Part shown: positions 15,592 to 24,406 of the stretch, piece by piece
How the letters are laid out: each line of letters begins with the position of its first letter
Position numbering within the stretch: position 1 is the first letter of the stretch
NCBI GenBank assembly: GCA_902774815.1
Contig: CACYJV010000022.1
Coordinates: 1 to 55,157 of the forward strand
Length of the DNA stretch: 55,157 nucleotides
From: an uncultured Prevotellaceae bacterium
GTDB lineage: Bacteria > Bacteroidota > Bacteroidia > Bacteroidales > Bacteroidaceae
Direction of reading: 5' to 3'
Made by a program: the position numbers and the translations under genes
Notes under the pieces: model-generated
Database searches by the model: none
Seen by the model: the letters and a program-made list of their open reading frames with translations, nothing else
What the model was told of the DNA's origin: nothing

Positions 15592-17085
15592 ATGAAGAAA
15601 TTTGCATTTATTTTCACAATAGCTTTGGGACTGCTCACGACCTCGTGCGATGACTATATGGATATTAACCATAATCCCAATTCACCGGCTGAGGAGAACA
15701 TGACTACCAACATCCTGTTCCCGGGTGCCGAGATGAACCTTTGCAGTTCTTATGGTGACTTCTACCGCATCACCGGTGGATACTTTGCACAGTACTACAG
15801 CCAGGCCTTTGGTACATCAAACTATCTGGACTACAGCAAGTTCACGATGTCGGCCACTCGTTCCAGTACTGACTACACTCAGCTGAACCAGCGTGCACTG
15901 AAGAACCTGAAGACTGCTGCCGAACTGGCCGAGGCCAACGAGGAGTGGGGAACCTTCCTTGCAGCCAAGACACTGCGCGCCTTTATCTATCAGATTCTTG
16001 TCGATGCTTATGGCGAAGTGCCCTACACTGAGGCTCTCGATCCCAGCAATGCCACCCCGAAGTATGATCAGGGTGCCGACATCTATGCCGGTGTGTTGGC
16101 CGAACTCGACGAGGCTCTTTCAAAGGCTAGCGAGAACGACCAAGTAGCCACCAACTTCCTGCTTCCTGGCAAGACTGCCGGTGAGTGGATCAAGCTGGCT
16201 AACGCCGTGAAGCTGAAGATGCTCACCCGCGAGAGTGGCGTCGCTGATGTCAACTCGCAGATTGCTGCACTCGTCAGCCAGAACAACTTCCCCGAAGGCG
16301 ACGTCGCTTGGGAGGGATGCTGGTCGAACGAGAGCGGTGCTCTCAGCCCCTTCTTTGCTGAGGAATTCTCTACCGCTTGGGGATCCACACAGATTAACTG
16401 CATCGGCAATGTTGCCATCATCGGCACTATGAACCAGACCAGCTATGTCGATGGACGTCTGGCTGCCTTCTTCGAGCCCAACAGCGATGGTAACTACACG
16501 GGTGGTATCTCGGGTAGCAACTTCTCTACTTCCTCGAAGTATAAGTCAAGCTACTGGTGCCGTCCCGTTGCAAGCTATGACATGCCCGTCTATTTCATCA
16601 CCAAGGCTGAGGTTGAGTTCTTCATCGCCGAGTACTATGCCAAGGCTGGCAACGCTGCTCAGGCTAAGGCTCACTACGAGGCAGCTATCAATGCTTCGTT
16701 CGAAACAGCTGGCGTTCCCGGTGCTGCCGAGGCTATCAAGCAGTTCCCTTACGACCAAGCCAACTACAAGAAGTGCATCGGTATCTCGAAGTGGATTGCA
16801 CTGGCTGGCGTGAACACGTTTGAAGGCTGGTGTGAAGCTCGTCGTCTCGACTTCCCCGCATTCGGTAGCGTTCAGGGTTCGCAGATGTACAACGAGCAGA
16901 CCGATGACAGCTACAAGCCCGAACTCTATGTACCCGGCACGTTCTACACACCTATCAAGGTTGAGGACAAACTTGGTGCTAACAAGATTCTTGAGCGCTG
17001 GCCTTATCCCGAAAGCTCTTCGGCCCGCAACAGCAACTGCCCCGACTTCCCCGGCTATGCAACTCCTGTGTTCTGGGGCAAGTAA
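15592..17085 (+). CDS. SusD-like surface lipoprotein (SusD-like_2 type)
   Basis: A 497-residue lipoprotein with lipobox LLTTSC (Cys19) followed by DDYMDINHNPNSP, the acidic run typical of surface-exported Bacteroidetes lipoproteins. Helical repeats follow (LKNLKTAAELAEANEEW, AAKTLRAFIYQILVDAYGEVPYTEAL), the latter being the signature of the SusD-like_2 family. It forms a lid over the SusC barrel and binds substrate. The start is preceded by AGGAGGAAAC, an unusually strong Shine-Dalgarno sequence for this phylum, 18 bases after the SusC stop, which suggests tightly coupled expression. Confidence 0.93.
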   Translation: MKKFAFIFTIALGLLTTSCDDYMDINHNPNSPAEENMTTNILFPGAEMNLCSSYGDFYRITGGYFAQYYSQAFGTSNYLDYSKFTMSATRSSTDYTQLNQRALKNLKTAAELAEANEEWGTFLAAKTLRAFIYQILVDAYGEVPYTEALDPSNATPKYDQGADIYAGVLAELDEALSKASENDQVATNFLLPGKTAGEWIKLANAVKLKMLTRESGVADVNSQIAALVSQNNFPEGDVAWEGCWSNESGALSPFFAEEFSTAWGSTQINCIGNVAIIGTMNQTSYVDGRLAAFFEPNSDGNYTGGISGSNFSTSSKYKSSYWCRPVASYDMPVYFITKAEVEFFIAEYYAKAGNAAQAKAHYEAAINASFETAGVPGAAEAIKQFPYDQANYKKCIGISKWIALAGVNTFEGWCEARRLDFPAFGSVQGSQMYNEQTDDSYKPELYVPGTFYTPIKVEDKLGANKILERWPYPESSSARNSNCPDFPGYATPVFWGK

Positions 17086-17131
17086 GACTAAGTACCAAAG
17101 TAATAAGGTAACAACGTAAATAAGTAACGAT

Positions 17132-17854
17132 ATGAAAAAGAACATATTCTATACAATGTTGCTCGCACTGGGTGTGATTACTCTCGCCAGCTGCGAAAAG
17201 GACACTGAAGGGCTGTCGTCTGTCATAGACTATCCCGTACTGAATATTCTGGGCGACGAGTTCACGATCTCGCCCATCGGCGAACCCTACAAGGATGCTG
17301 GTTGTACGGCTACCTTCCAGGGCAGCGACTATACTTCAAAGATTGTCACAACAGGTGTTAGCGACATCGATGTCAATGTGCCTGGTCTCTATTATGTGAC
17401 TTACTCTGCTGTAGGTCCTAACGGATTTGCATGGAGCAAGACGCGCACAGTGGCTGTCTGCGATCCGAACGTGACGACCGACCTGAGTGGCACATGGACC
17501 ACCACAGCGAATACCTACCGCATGACCACCAAGCAGACATTCTATCCCGGTTGCACCACAACCATCAAGTATCTCTGCCCGGGTATTTTCCAGATTAAGG
17601 ACTATCTCGCAGCCTACTATAGCCAGTACGTTGGCTACGGTGCTGCATATCCTGGCTACGACTTCGACGTGGAGGGTATCCTTCAGCTGACTTCTGACAA
17701 CAAGATTGTCATGATCTCTGCTGGCCCTGCCGCTGCTTTCGGCAGCGATCTGCCCACTGAATTCTCAGATGGCAAGTACGATCCAGAGACAAATACTCTT
17801 TCATGGGGTATTGTATGGTCGGACATGTTGTTCCAAGTTGAGTTAACAAAATAA
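17132..17854 (+). CDS. Surface lipoprotein with Ig-like (DUF5011/5012-like) domain, BT2262-like
   Basis: A 240-residue lipoprotein: VITLASC (Cys21) then EKDTEG. Residues about 45-115 form a bacterial Ig-like domain of the DUF5011/DUF5012 sort, with IGEPYKDAGCTATFQG and VPGLYYVTYSAVGPNGFAWS. The C-terminal half (LSGTWTTTANTYRMT...) is Tyr/Gly-rich beta structure of unknown role. It is the third gene of the operon, 46 bases after the SusD gene. By position and domain it corresponds to accessory lipoproteins such as BT2262 that join the SusCD complex at the surface. The assignment by analogy is moderate; the lipoprotein call is firm. Confidence 0.82.
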   Translation: MKKNIFYTMLLALGVITLASCEKDTEGLSSVIDYPVLNILGDEFTISPIGEPYKDAGCTATFQGSDYTSKIVTTGVSDIDVNVPGLYYVTYSAVGPNGFAWSKTRTVAVCDPNVTTDLSGTWTTTANTYRMTTKQTFYPGCTTTIKYLCPGIFQIKDYLAAYYSQYVGYGAAYPGYDFDVEGILQLTSDNKIVMISAGPAAAFGSDLPTEFSDGKYDPETNTLSWGIVWSDMLFQVELTK

Positions 17855-17868
17855 TTAATTAAGCAAAT

Positions 17869-18402
17869 ATGAAGAAAGTACTATATTTTGCAGCTTTGCT
17901 CTTCGGTCTCACACTGACATCGTGCGAGAAGGAAGAAATGGGTGGAACCGCTACTGAGGCTACTGCCGGCCAGTGGTATGTCACTATCGACGCTGCCGAC
18001 GAGAACGGTAACCTCATTGAAGAATACAAGGATCTGTTCGGAAAAGGTCGCGTCATGATGCTTACCTACAACACCTCTTCGAACAATCCCAATGAGATGA
18101 TTGTCGACGACCTCCTCAACTTCTGGGAGTTCAAGGTAAAGGTGTCTACCGACCAGAAAGGACTGACGTTCCAAACCAACACTACCGAGAACAACAACTT
18201 GGTGTCTGGCTACGAGGACATCAACGTGCAGATTTCGGGTGGTAAGATCCTGCCTCAGGCTGGACACCAGAACAATGGCTCGCCCGCTGACTCCATCGTG
18301 TTCTACGTTTCGTTCAGCGATGACGATTATCCCGAGCAGCTCGGCTACAAGAACTACCGCGTCAGCGGTATTCGCTATAGCGGTCTGAAAGAGAACGACT
18401 AA
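17869..18402 (+). CDS. Lipid-binding-like accessory lipoprotein (BT2261-like)
   Basis: A 177-residue lipoprotein with LTLTSC (Cys19) and then EKEEMGG. The mature part (AGQWYVTIDAADENGNLIEEY, later LNFWEFKVKVSTDQKGLTFQ, ending YRVSGIRYSGLKEND) resembles the Bacteroidetes 'lipid-binding putative hydrolase' family, a calycin-like barrel. It begins 14 bases after the preceding gene, and a strong terminator follows, so it is the last gene of the operon. No hydrolase residues can be recognised with confidence. Its likely role is accessory to the SusCD transporter, as for BT2261. Confidence 0.8.
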   Translation: MKKVLYFAALLFGLTLTSCEKEEMGGTATEATAGQWYVTIDAADENGNLIEEYKDLFGKGRVMMLTYNTSSNNPNEMIVDDLLNFWEFKVKVSTDQKGLTFQTNTTENNNLVSGYEDINVQISGGKILPQAGHQNNGSPADSIVFYVSFSDDDYPEQLGYKNYRVSGIRYSGLKEND

Positions 18403-18429
18403 ACCGAAAGGTTTTATCACTCACATATT

Positions 18430-18470
18430 CACGGGGGCAGGCATCTGGTGCTTGCCCCCGTGTTTTGTTT
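18430..18470 (+). terminator. Terminator of the first SusC/SusD operon
   Basis: A 14-bp stem (18430-18443 with 18449-18462, one G-U pair) closes the loop TCTGG and is followed by TTTTGTTT. It lies 28 bases after the last stop. Confidence 0.88.
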
Positions 18471-18519
18471 CCGAATTCTTTTAGGGCCATCGCTCCATGC
18501 AGAGACGCAACATTTTGAT

Positions 18520-18599
18520 AAGGAATGATATAGCAGATGACCTATAGGAGGCAGAAAGACTTCGAAGAGGTCGGTGGGGCATTTGCTATAACATTCCTT
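18520..18599. repeat. 80-bp element with 20-bp imperfect terminal inverted repeats
   Basis: AAGGAATGATATAGCAGATG (18520-18539) and the complement of 18580-18599 differ at two positions. The 40-base interior contains GACTTCGAAGAGGTCG, which also occurs, with one change, in the hairpin at 34325-34385. It lies between the SusCD operon terminator and the 3' end of the recombinase gene. No open frame is convincing. Confidence 0.65.
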
Positions 18600-18694
18600 T
18601 TCGCAAGGCTGAAAGGGGAAACATAGGCCAGGCAATGCAGCACGCCACGTTCATAAAAGATTGGGTTAGCAGGCCTCAACAGCTGAAATAGTCC

Positions 18695-19588
18695 TCAACG
18701 GCTAAGGAAGTCGGAGAGCAGCTTGTGGCTGGCTTCGCTGAGTCGTTCGTCGTTGATTTCGCTGATGTAGATTTGTGTAGTGCGGGCATTGGTATGGCCA
18801 AGGGCCTTCGAGATGACAGGCAGGTCGACATTGCCCTCGTAGGCCGCACTGGCCCACGAGTGGCGTACCACATACGATGACAGGTTGCGGCTGATGCCCG
18901 CTTGCACTGCCAACTTCTTGAGCATACGGTTGTAATTGCCCAGCTTTACCTTGTACTGTTCAAGCTGCTTGTCGGGATTCTGCTCAGTAATGATGGGAAA
19001 AAGATAGCGATTGCCCGTCTCCGTGTATTTTTCGATGATCTCGACCATGCAGGTTTCCAATGGAACCTTGATCTTCTGCCCTGTCTTATGGCGCCGATAG
19101 ACGATGAAGTCGCCCCTGATGTTTGCACGACGCAAGAACGCCAGATCGACGAAGGGCATGCCCAGCGAGTAGAAACTGAAGAGAAAAAAGTCGCGCGTTA
19201 TGTCCATTTTCGACTTGTACTTCAATTGCAGGTTTCTGAGCCGACGGATTTCTTCCAGCGTGAGGGCGCGTTTCTCCGTCCGTTCCATTCCCGTATAGAC
19301 ATCGCGGAAAGGCTCTTTCTCACCACCGAGCTTTCTGTAGAGTGACCGCAACGACCGCATATAGCACGACGAAGTGTTGCGTCCCACATTGTGTTCGGCC
19401 AGCCATCGTTGGAAAGCCGTCATCAATGCGACGCTGATGTCATTGATACCATACTCTTGTCCGCCGAAACGAGCAAACGCTCTAAGCGCTGTACGATAGT
19501 TTAGGTAAGTACTCCGGCTAAAACTCTTCTTGTCCCTCTCCACCAATATAAAGGCAGAGCGCAGGAAGCTGTTCCTTTGTTCTGACAT
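18695..19588 (-). CDS. Orphan tyrosine recombinase (phage-integrase family, Bacteroidetes invertase-like)
   Basis: A 297-residue recombinase. Residues 1-100 are the SAM-like core-binding domain (SFSRSTYLNYRTALRAF, GRNTSSCYMRSLRSLYRK). The catalytic domain contains VYRRHKTGQKIKV (beta-strand lysine), SYVVRHSWASAA (second arginine), ALGHTNARTT and the nucleophile Tyr in TTQIYI. In the first box the sequence is SLGMPFVDLAFLRR: the usual first catalytic arginine position holds Pro, as substitutions are known there in IntDOT-type enzymes, and the RGM arginine common in Bacteroidetes relatives is Leu. The length and lack of an N-terminal arm suit small DNA invertases better than element integrases. 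It stands alone, with its own promoter, between two SusCD loci. Whether it is active, and its target, cannot be told from sequence; the inverted repeat at 18520-18599 is a candidate. Confidence 0.9.
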   Translation of the reverse strand: MSEQRNSFLRSAFILVERDKKSFSRSTYLNYRTALRAFARFGGQEYGINDISVALMTAFQRWLAEHNVGRNTSSCYMRSLRSLYRKLGGEKEPFRDVYTGMERTEKRALTLEEIRRLRNLQLKYKSKMDITRDFFLFSFYSLGMPFVDLAFLRRANIRGDFIVYRRHKTGQKIKVPLETCMVEIIEKYTETGNRYLFPIITEQNPDKQLEQYKVKLGNYNRMLKKLAVQAGISRNLSSYVVRHSWASAAYEGNVDLPVISKALGHTNARTTQIYISEINDERLSEASHKLLSDFLSR

Positions 19589-19655
19589 AGCTGGATGGTT
19601 TTAGTAAGGGCATGTTCCTGTATTCCAAGTAACTCAATAGGAAGATACAGCTGCG

Positions 19656-19687
19656 CAAAGTTATTGTATTTTTTGCACATGACCAAA
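19656..19687 (-). promoter_or_regulatory. Promoter of the tyrosine recombinase
   Basis: On the minus strand TTTG (19687-19684) and TAACTTTG (19663-19656) are 20 bases apart. The start codon is about 65 bases downstream at 19588. Confidence 0.62.
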
Positions 19688-19719
19688 CAAATTGCCCAAA
19701 AATGTAAAGAAAAACGTAA

Positions 19720-19759
19720 TTAAAAGGAAAGCGCAACCCACTGTTTTGTGGATTGCGCT
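19720..19759 (-). terminator. Terminator of the M6 protease gene
   Basis: A 12-bp stem (19730-19741 with 19748-19759) has one pair that is G-U only when read as minus-strand RNA. TTTCCTTTTA follows on that strand. It lies about 90 bases past the M6 stop. Confidence 0.72.
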
Positions 19760-19845
19760 ATATTAAGTTGTCGTCTGACGTGTGATTTTCAGAACACTTG
19801 AGTTACGGTTAACGTTGTCGTAGAGATGGACTTTGCAAGCTCTTT

Positions 19846-22509
19846 TTACTTGACCACGACTTTACGTCCGCCAACGATATAGATGCCCTTAGGCAACTGT
19901 GGCGAGGAGAGTCCGCGCAACTGCGAGCCATTCATGTCAGCGGCGTCGTTTACTCCACTCATTACTCTCCTACCTTGCAGGTCGTAGACGGTGTTGTCGC
20001 CAGCGGCCTTTGTATCGATCATTTCGATGCCTGTGTCTTCCCATTCCACGGAGACAGGCGATGCCAGCCAATAGATTTCGTCGATGATGTTGCCATCGGA
20101 CAGCTTATAGGTTCCAAAGATGCCCGTCACGTCGTAGCGCTCTTCGGCCATCTTATCATTCGTGGGAGTACGGATACCGGACACCATAAGTGCATTGTGC
20201 ATGCGGTAGAACAGGTCGCCGTCGTAGACCACTACCTGGGCCGATGTGCTCACACCTTCCAACACTTGACGATTCAGAGCAACGGTACGCAGGATGATTT
20301 TCTCTGCATAGTAGTCGGCATTCAGGTCACTCAGCTTCACCTCAACAGGCTCTACCTCGTCACCATCTTCAACAACCAAGTCTGCATCGTTTGTCAGTTC
20401 TTCGACGGCCGTGAACTTCGGCATACGGTTTTCGGTAGTCTTTCTACCGAAAATGAAGCCGTTGACCACGGCATCCTTCTGCATTGTGAGGCCTGTGTTG
20501 CTGAAGACGATGGCACCTGTTGCATCATGCACATAGATGTCGTTACGATAGGTAGCCAGCACACGTGCATCATGAAGCTTCAGCAATACGCTTTCACCAT
20601 CGTCGAGAGCCTTGAAGGCAGCAATATTGTCGGCAGACGGAGCATCAAATACGGTCAATAGGCACTGAGCCTTCAGCCCGTTGTCGCTCTCTACGGTAAT
20701 GGTAGTCTCGCCTGCGGCAAGAGTTGTAACAACGCCTTCCTGGTCAACGGTGGCCACATTTTCGTCGGACGACGACCATGTGAGCGTGAACTCAGCGGAA
20801 GCAGGTTCGGCTACATAGTCAATCTTGCGGGTAATGCCGACGAGAACACGAAGCGAATCAGGCAAGGTCAGGACCTTCAGGTCGCGTTGTGACTCAATGG
20901 TGAAACTGACCGTTCCTGCAACAGCATTTTCTGTAATCTTTGAAAGACCAAAGAGATTGTCCTTGCCATCCCAAGTCTTCAGGTTAGCTGGTGTTGTCAC
21001 ATTGTTGAGTTCTCTCACCCTGCCAGAACCAGGGAAGGGGTCGCGAGCAGCAGCCACATTTGTGCCACCTGCACGCACCAACTCGAAATAGTTGTGTTTC
21101 GGGTTGTTGTTCACGCCGTTCTGCTGCCACACACTCGTACTGGTAGAGTCAACACGGAACACGAGCATTCCATGATAGGGCAATGCTGCATCCCAGCGTG
21201 TACGCTGGCGATTCTCCAGAAGGAAGTACTCCTTGCTATTGGGTGAGTTCAGCCTATAGCCTGCGTTACTGGTGTTGAGGGCTTCAAGAGTATAGGAACC
21301 TTCTTCGCTGATGAGTTTGGGAGTTGCAAATCCCACTGCATAGCGCTCAAAGAGCGTGTAGCCAGCAGGTGTACGTGCATTGCCATTATAGCAGCCACTG
21401 GCCATAATCGACCACTGATCGGGGTGCTTGCTTTCGCCACCCGACTTTTCGTAGTCGACGTCGTAGAAGTCGGGCAGGCCCAGCACATGGCTAAACTCAT
21501 GACAAATGGTACCGATGCCGTCGATATTGCGGCTCGTGGGATAGCCTGCAGTAGAGCCATCGCTACCCGAAAGCTCCGTAGAACAGGCGTAGCGCCCCAG
21601 AGCAACACCGTCCTTGCGGACTTGCCAGTTATAATAGCTTGTGGCACTGGGGTTGTATATCTGGCTGGCATGTGGCCACAACAGACGCTCGTCGTTGCCA
21701 CCCACCTGTGCTCCATGTCCGGCAAAGATAAAGAACACCATGTCAACCACACCGTCCTTATCGCCATCGTACTTGCTAAAGTCCACTTCGCTGTCGGCAG
21801 CATTGATGACGTCGCAGGTCAGTTGGGCAGCATTGTCACTGCCTTCAGCATAGTACTTGCTCCTATTGACCTTGATCGGGCCAACGATGTCGAACTCGGG
21901 CTTGAACACACCCATAGAGTTATCAGTGAAATAGTCACGCACCGAACCCGTGCATGCCACCCATTTGCCGGCATAGTCGGTGTAACCATCAAAGCCTTCC
22001 TTGGTGATGGTCTCGGTGATGACGTCCTTGTAGTCTTCGCGATCGAACGTCTGGTCGTTGTACTCCACAAGTATGACCAGCCCACGGAACTTCGAATAGT
22101 CGTACTGCGGGGCTCGCTTCTCAGCAAGTGCCTTGCGACGATCCTGAGCAACGCGTGCCTTCTCCTGCTCCGCCTGTGGCTTCAAGGCAGGTGCCAGATA
22201 GCGTCCCACGGTCTGCAGATAGGCCTTCTCCTGGGTTGTGCGCTCCGAGGCTTCATGAGCCACAAGGTCGGTAGCCACCAACTGCTTGTCGGCACCGAGA
22301 CGGGCATAGCAGTAGCCGCGGTCGGTGCGCACCACAGAGAAGCCATCGCCTGTCACGACGTAGTGCATGTACTCATCGCCAACGAGGCGGATGGTCAGCA
22401 CCGAGCCATCGGGTTGCTTCACTTTCAGACGGTTACCTTGAGCAGGCACTGCCCATGCTGAGCAGAAGCCTAACAAGATGACCATCATAGTTAGAAAGAG
22501 TTTCTTCAT
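19846..22509 (-). CDS. Secreted M6-family zinc metalloprotease
   Basis: An 887-residue exported protease. Signal peptide residues 1-20 (ending SAWAVPA). Residues about 20-150 form a propeptide (GDEYMHYVVTGDGFSVVRTDRGY). The M6 domain opens with KFRGLVILVEYNDQTF and carries the zinc site HEFSH at residues 337-341 within the family motif HEFSHVLGLPDFYD, His and Glu both present. A later Ig-like BIG2 domain is suggested by LTWSSSDENVATVDQEGVVT. The protein ends YDLQGRRV...PKGIYIVGGRKVVVK, similar to type IX secretion tails. Immune inhibitor A is the best-known relative; these enzymes degrade extracellular proteins. It has its own promoter and terminator, so it is a single-gene unit. Confidence 0.93.
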   Translation of the reverse strand: MKKLFLTMMVILLGFCSAWAVPAQGNRLKVKQPDGSVLTIRLVGDEYMHYVVTGDGFSVVRTDRGYCYARLGADKQLVATDLVAHEASERTTQEKAYLQTVGRYLAPALKPQAEQEKARVAQDRRKALAEKRAPQYDYSKFRGLVILVEYNDQTFDREDYKDVITETITKEGFDGYTDYAGKWVACTGSVRDYFTDNSMGVFKPEFDIVGPIKVNRSKYYAEGSDNAAQLTCDVINAADSEVDFSKYDGDKDGVVDMVFFIFAGHGAQVGGNDERLLWPHASQIYNPSATSYYNWQVRKDGVALGRYACSTELSGSDGSTAGYPTSRNIDGIGTICHEFSHVLGLPDFYDVDYEKSGGESKHPDQWSIMASGCYNGNARTPAGYTLFERYAVGFATPKLISEEGSYTLEALNTSNAGYRLNSPNSKEYFLLENRQRTRWDAALPYHGMLVFRVDSTSTSVWQQNGVNNNPKHNYFELVRAGGTNVAAARDPFPGSGRVRELNNVTTPANLKTWDGKDNLFGLSKITENAVAGTVSFTIESQRDLKVLTLPDSLRVLVGITRKIDYVAEPASAEFTLTWSSSDENVATVDQEGVVTTLAAGETTITVESDNGLKAQCLLTVFDAPSADNIAAFKALDDGESVLLKLHDARVLATYRNDIYVHDATGAIVFSNTGLTMQKDAVVNGFIFGRKTTENRMPKFTAVEELTNDADLVVEDGDEVEPVEVKLSDLNADYYAEKIILRTVALNRQVLEGVSTSAQVVVYDGDLFYRMHNALMVSGIRTPTNDKMAEERYDVTGIFGTYKLSDGNIIDEIYWLASPVSVEWEDTGIEMIDTKAAGDNTVYDLQGRRVMSGVNDAADMNGSQLRGLSSPQLPKGIYIVGGRKVVVK

Positions 22510-22554
22510 AACGTTTTATGTGTCTTTATTATTGTTTGATAGCGTTTGGGGATG

Positions 22555-22585
22555 CAAAGGTACGAATAAGTGGGCGAAATGCAAA
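22555..22585 (-). promoter_or_regulatory. Promoter of the M6 protease gene
   Basis: Minus-strand TTTG (22585-22582) and TACCTTTG (22562-22555) are 19 bases apart, with the start codon 46 bases downstream. The 22-bp array begins about 35 bases upstream of the -33 box. Confidence 0.66.
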
Positions 22586-22620
22586 GCAAAAACCATTTTT
22601 TTTGCGTTTATTTCCAAGCG

Positions 22621-22886
22621 AAAGTACTTTCGACCTATTGGCCGAAGGTACGTAATAGTAGGACGAAAGCAACGAATAACAAGGACGAAAGCAGTGCTTT
22701 GGAGTGACAAAAGCAACGAGTTACAAGGTCAAAAGCAATGCCTTTGAGGGACAAAAGCAATGAGTTTGAGGGAAGAAAGCAATGCCTTTGAGGGACAAAA
22801 GCAATGAGTTACGAGGGATGAAAGCACTGCTTTTGAGGAACAAAAGCAATGAATTGCGAGGACGAAAGTTGTGCCTTCGCAGAAAC
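22621..22886. repeat. 22-bp tandem repeat array, 12 units in an alternating two-type pattern
   Basis: Units start at 22621, 22644, 22666, 22688, 22710, 22732, 22754, 22776, 22798, 22821, 22843 and 22865: steps of 22, with two of 23. From 22666 on, most begin AAAGCA. Two kinds strictly alternate. One continues (A)(C/T)GA then TTAC or similar and a purine-rich end. The other continues (G/A)TGC(C)TTTGAGG and ends in GACA or a variant, forming the near-palindrome AAAGCAnTGCTTT (clearest at 22821). The higher-order unit is therefore 44 bp. The array lies between the terminator at 22937 and the M6 promoter, outside both predicted transcripts. Confidence 0.88.
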
Positions 22887-22935
22887 TCACGATAGTAAAG
22901 TAGCCGAAAGGAATACCTTTCTTTATATGCTAAAT

Positions 22936-22974
22936 ACGGAAAAGGGCACGCCCACAACTTGCGGACGTGCCCTT
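22936..22974 (-). terminator. Terminator of the second SusC/SusD operon or its last gene
   Basis: A 14-bp stem (22942-22955 with 22961-22974) around AACTT has two pairs that are G-U only in minus-strand RNA, and TTTTCCGT follows on that strand. It is about 50 bases after the stop at 23024. Confidence 0.78.
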
Positions 22975-23023
22975 CGGGTTATAGAATTTCTGCGAATATT
23001 TTCTCTTTTGCAGAATAGAGCAA

Positions 23024-24376
23024 TTACTTGCGAACAACCTTCTTGCCGTTCTCAATGACGATACCCTTGAAGCTCTTTGAAACAGGCTGGCCCATGAGGT
23101 TGTAGACAACAGAATTGTTCTTCTCAGTAGCAACTGTTGCATTGGCAATGCCATCGACATCGTCGGGATCAAGCTGAATCGACATGTTGCAAACCCAACC
23201 CATACCGTAGGCAGCACCATCAGCATCAGGACCGGAAGCTACGCTGAAGTAACGAACGTAATTCTCGTCGTCGTCAACGAAATAGTTGCCAGCATCGTGG
23301 TGTGTACCGTCCTCATCGTCCCAAGCTTCCTTGTACTCAGTCTTGTAGAACTCATACAAACCATCTTTCCAGAATCCGTTCAGCGACTCTTTGTCATAAT
23401 CTCTACCGATGCTGTTGCCATCAAGGTAGCAGCCAACGAGACGCAGACGGCCGTAAGGCTCTTCGTAGTCATGATCGTCCATTTCCTGGCCAAACGGCAG
23501 CATGCAGTTACCCTCGTCGTCGTACATTACGCTGGCAAGAGCGATGCCCAGGAAGTTGTGGATGAGAAGCTCGTTCTCGAAGTTCTCAACATACACTCTC
23601 TTGTTAACAAGAGCCCAACCAGAACCAGTTCCGCCAAGGGCTGCACTTGTTGTACGATAGTTCATTGTAGCATTGGGAGCCATAACAGCAATCTCGAAAC
23701 CATAGCTCCAAGCACCACTGATACCAGTCAGGTAGTGATACCAGCCAGATATGTAAGCACCCTCAGGCATCTCACCAGCTGCAATTTCCTCAGAGAAGTC
23801 GCCCTTGTCGATAGAAAGCGAACCATCCTCATTGACGAGGATTACCATGCCATAGCCATAGGTCTTGGGAGTTCCATCAACGCAAACAACGGCTGAGAAC
23901 ACAATGTCGCCAATCTCCTGATCGCCAGTGTAGCCGAAAACGGTTTTAGCATCGCCAAGGTCCTGAACGGGAATCTCAATAGTACCCTGCTCTGCATCGT
24001 AGAAAGCTTTCACCTCGGCGCCAGCCAGAGTGAAATCTCTCAGGATGACATTGTAAGTGAACTCAGTAGAGTCTTCGTACTGATCGAGCACGATAGTACC
24101 TTCAGCGTCCTCGATAGTGAAAGACATGGAACCAGTGAAATCGCCAGCCCAGTTCTGGAAATCGAGAATGTAATCGCCAGCGATACCATCTTCAGCATGA
24201 GCCACCTTAGAAGCCTTAGCGATGGTATTGATGCCCTGAGCGCTCTGGCTATAAGAAGTACTCAACATGGCCTTCTCACCATTGAGAGTCACAGGCTGTG
24301 CGATGTGCTTCGTCTGTGCATTTACTGCGAGTGCAACAAACATAGTTGCAACAATCATAAGTAAAGTTTTCTTCAT
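23024..24376 (-). CDS. Secreted protein of unknown function with type IX-like C-terminal tail
   Basis: A 450-residue protein. The start is placed at ATG 24376 (MKKTLLMIVATMFVALAVNAQ), which gives an ideal signal peptide; the frame stays open 27 codons further upstream but those lie in an intergenic hairpin and lack signal features. The body is acidic, rich in Gly, Tyr and Asp, and predicted beta-rich (DYILDFQNWAGDFTGSMSF, GWYHYLTGISGAWSYGFE). It ends with YNLMGQPVSKSFKGIVIENG and a basic KKVVRK, the plan seen at the ends of other tailed secreted proteins in this window. I do not recognise a family. It is the last gene downstream of the SusCD/metallohydrolase/DUF4302 set, separated from it by a hairpin at 24407-24455, so co-transcription is plausible but may be reduced. 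Confidence 0.78.
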   Translation of the reverse strand: MKKTLLMIVATMFVALAVNAQTKHIAQPVTLNGEKAMLSTSYSQSAQGINTIAKASKVAHAEDGIAGDYILDFQNWAGDFTGSMSFTIEDAEGTIVLDQYEDSTEFTYNVILRDFTLAGAEVKAFYDAEQGTIEIPVQDLGDAKTVFGYTGDQEIGDIVFSAVVCVDGTPKTYGYGMVILVNEDGSLSIDKGDFSEEIAAGEMPEGAYISGWYHYLTGISGAWSYGFEIAVMAPNATMNYRTTSAALGGTGSGWALVNKRVYVENFENELLIHNFLGIALASVMYDDEGNCMLPFGQEMDDHDYEEPYGRLRLVGCYLDGNSIGRDYDKESLNGFWKDGLYEFYKTEYKEAWDDEDGTHHDAGNYFVDDDENYVRYFSVASGPDADGAAYGMGWVCNMSIQLDPDDVDGIANATVATEKNNSVVYNLMGQPVSKSFKGIVIENGKKVVRK

Positions 24377-24406
24377 AATGATAAAATTAAAAATGTTAGT
24401 ATTAAT

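Noticed and set aside
18429-18635. Short minus-strand frame between the lipoprotein operon and the recombinase
   Set aside because: It spans the terminator and the 80-bp inverted-repeat element and shows no protein-like composition.
22621-22886. The repeat array as a CRISPR array
   Set aside because: The units touch each other with no unique spacers, the step is only 22 bases, and no cas gene is in the window.
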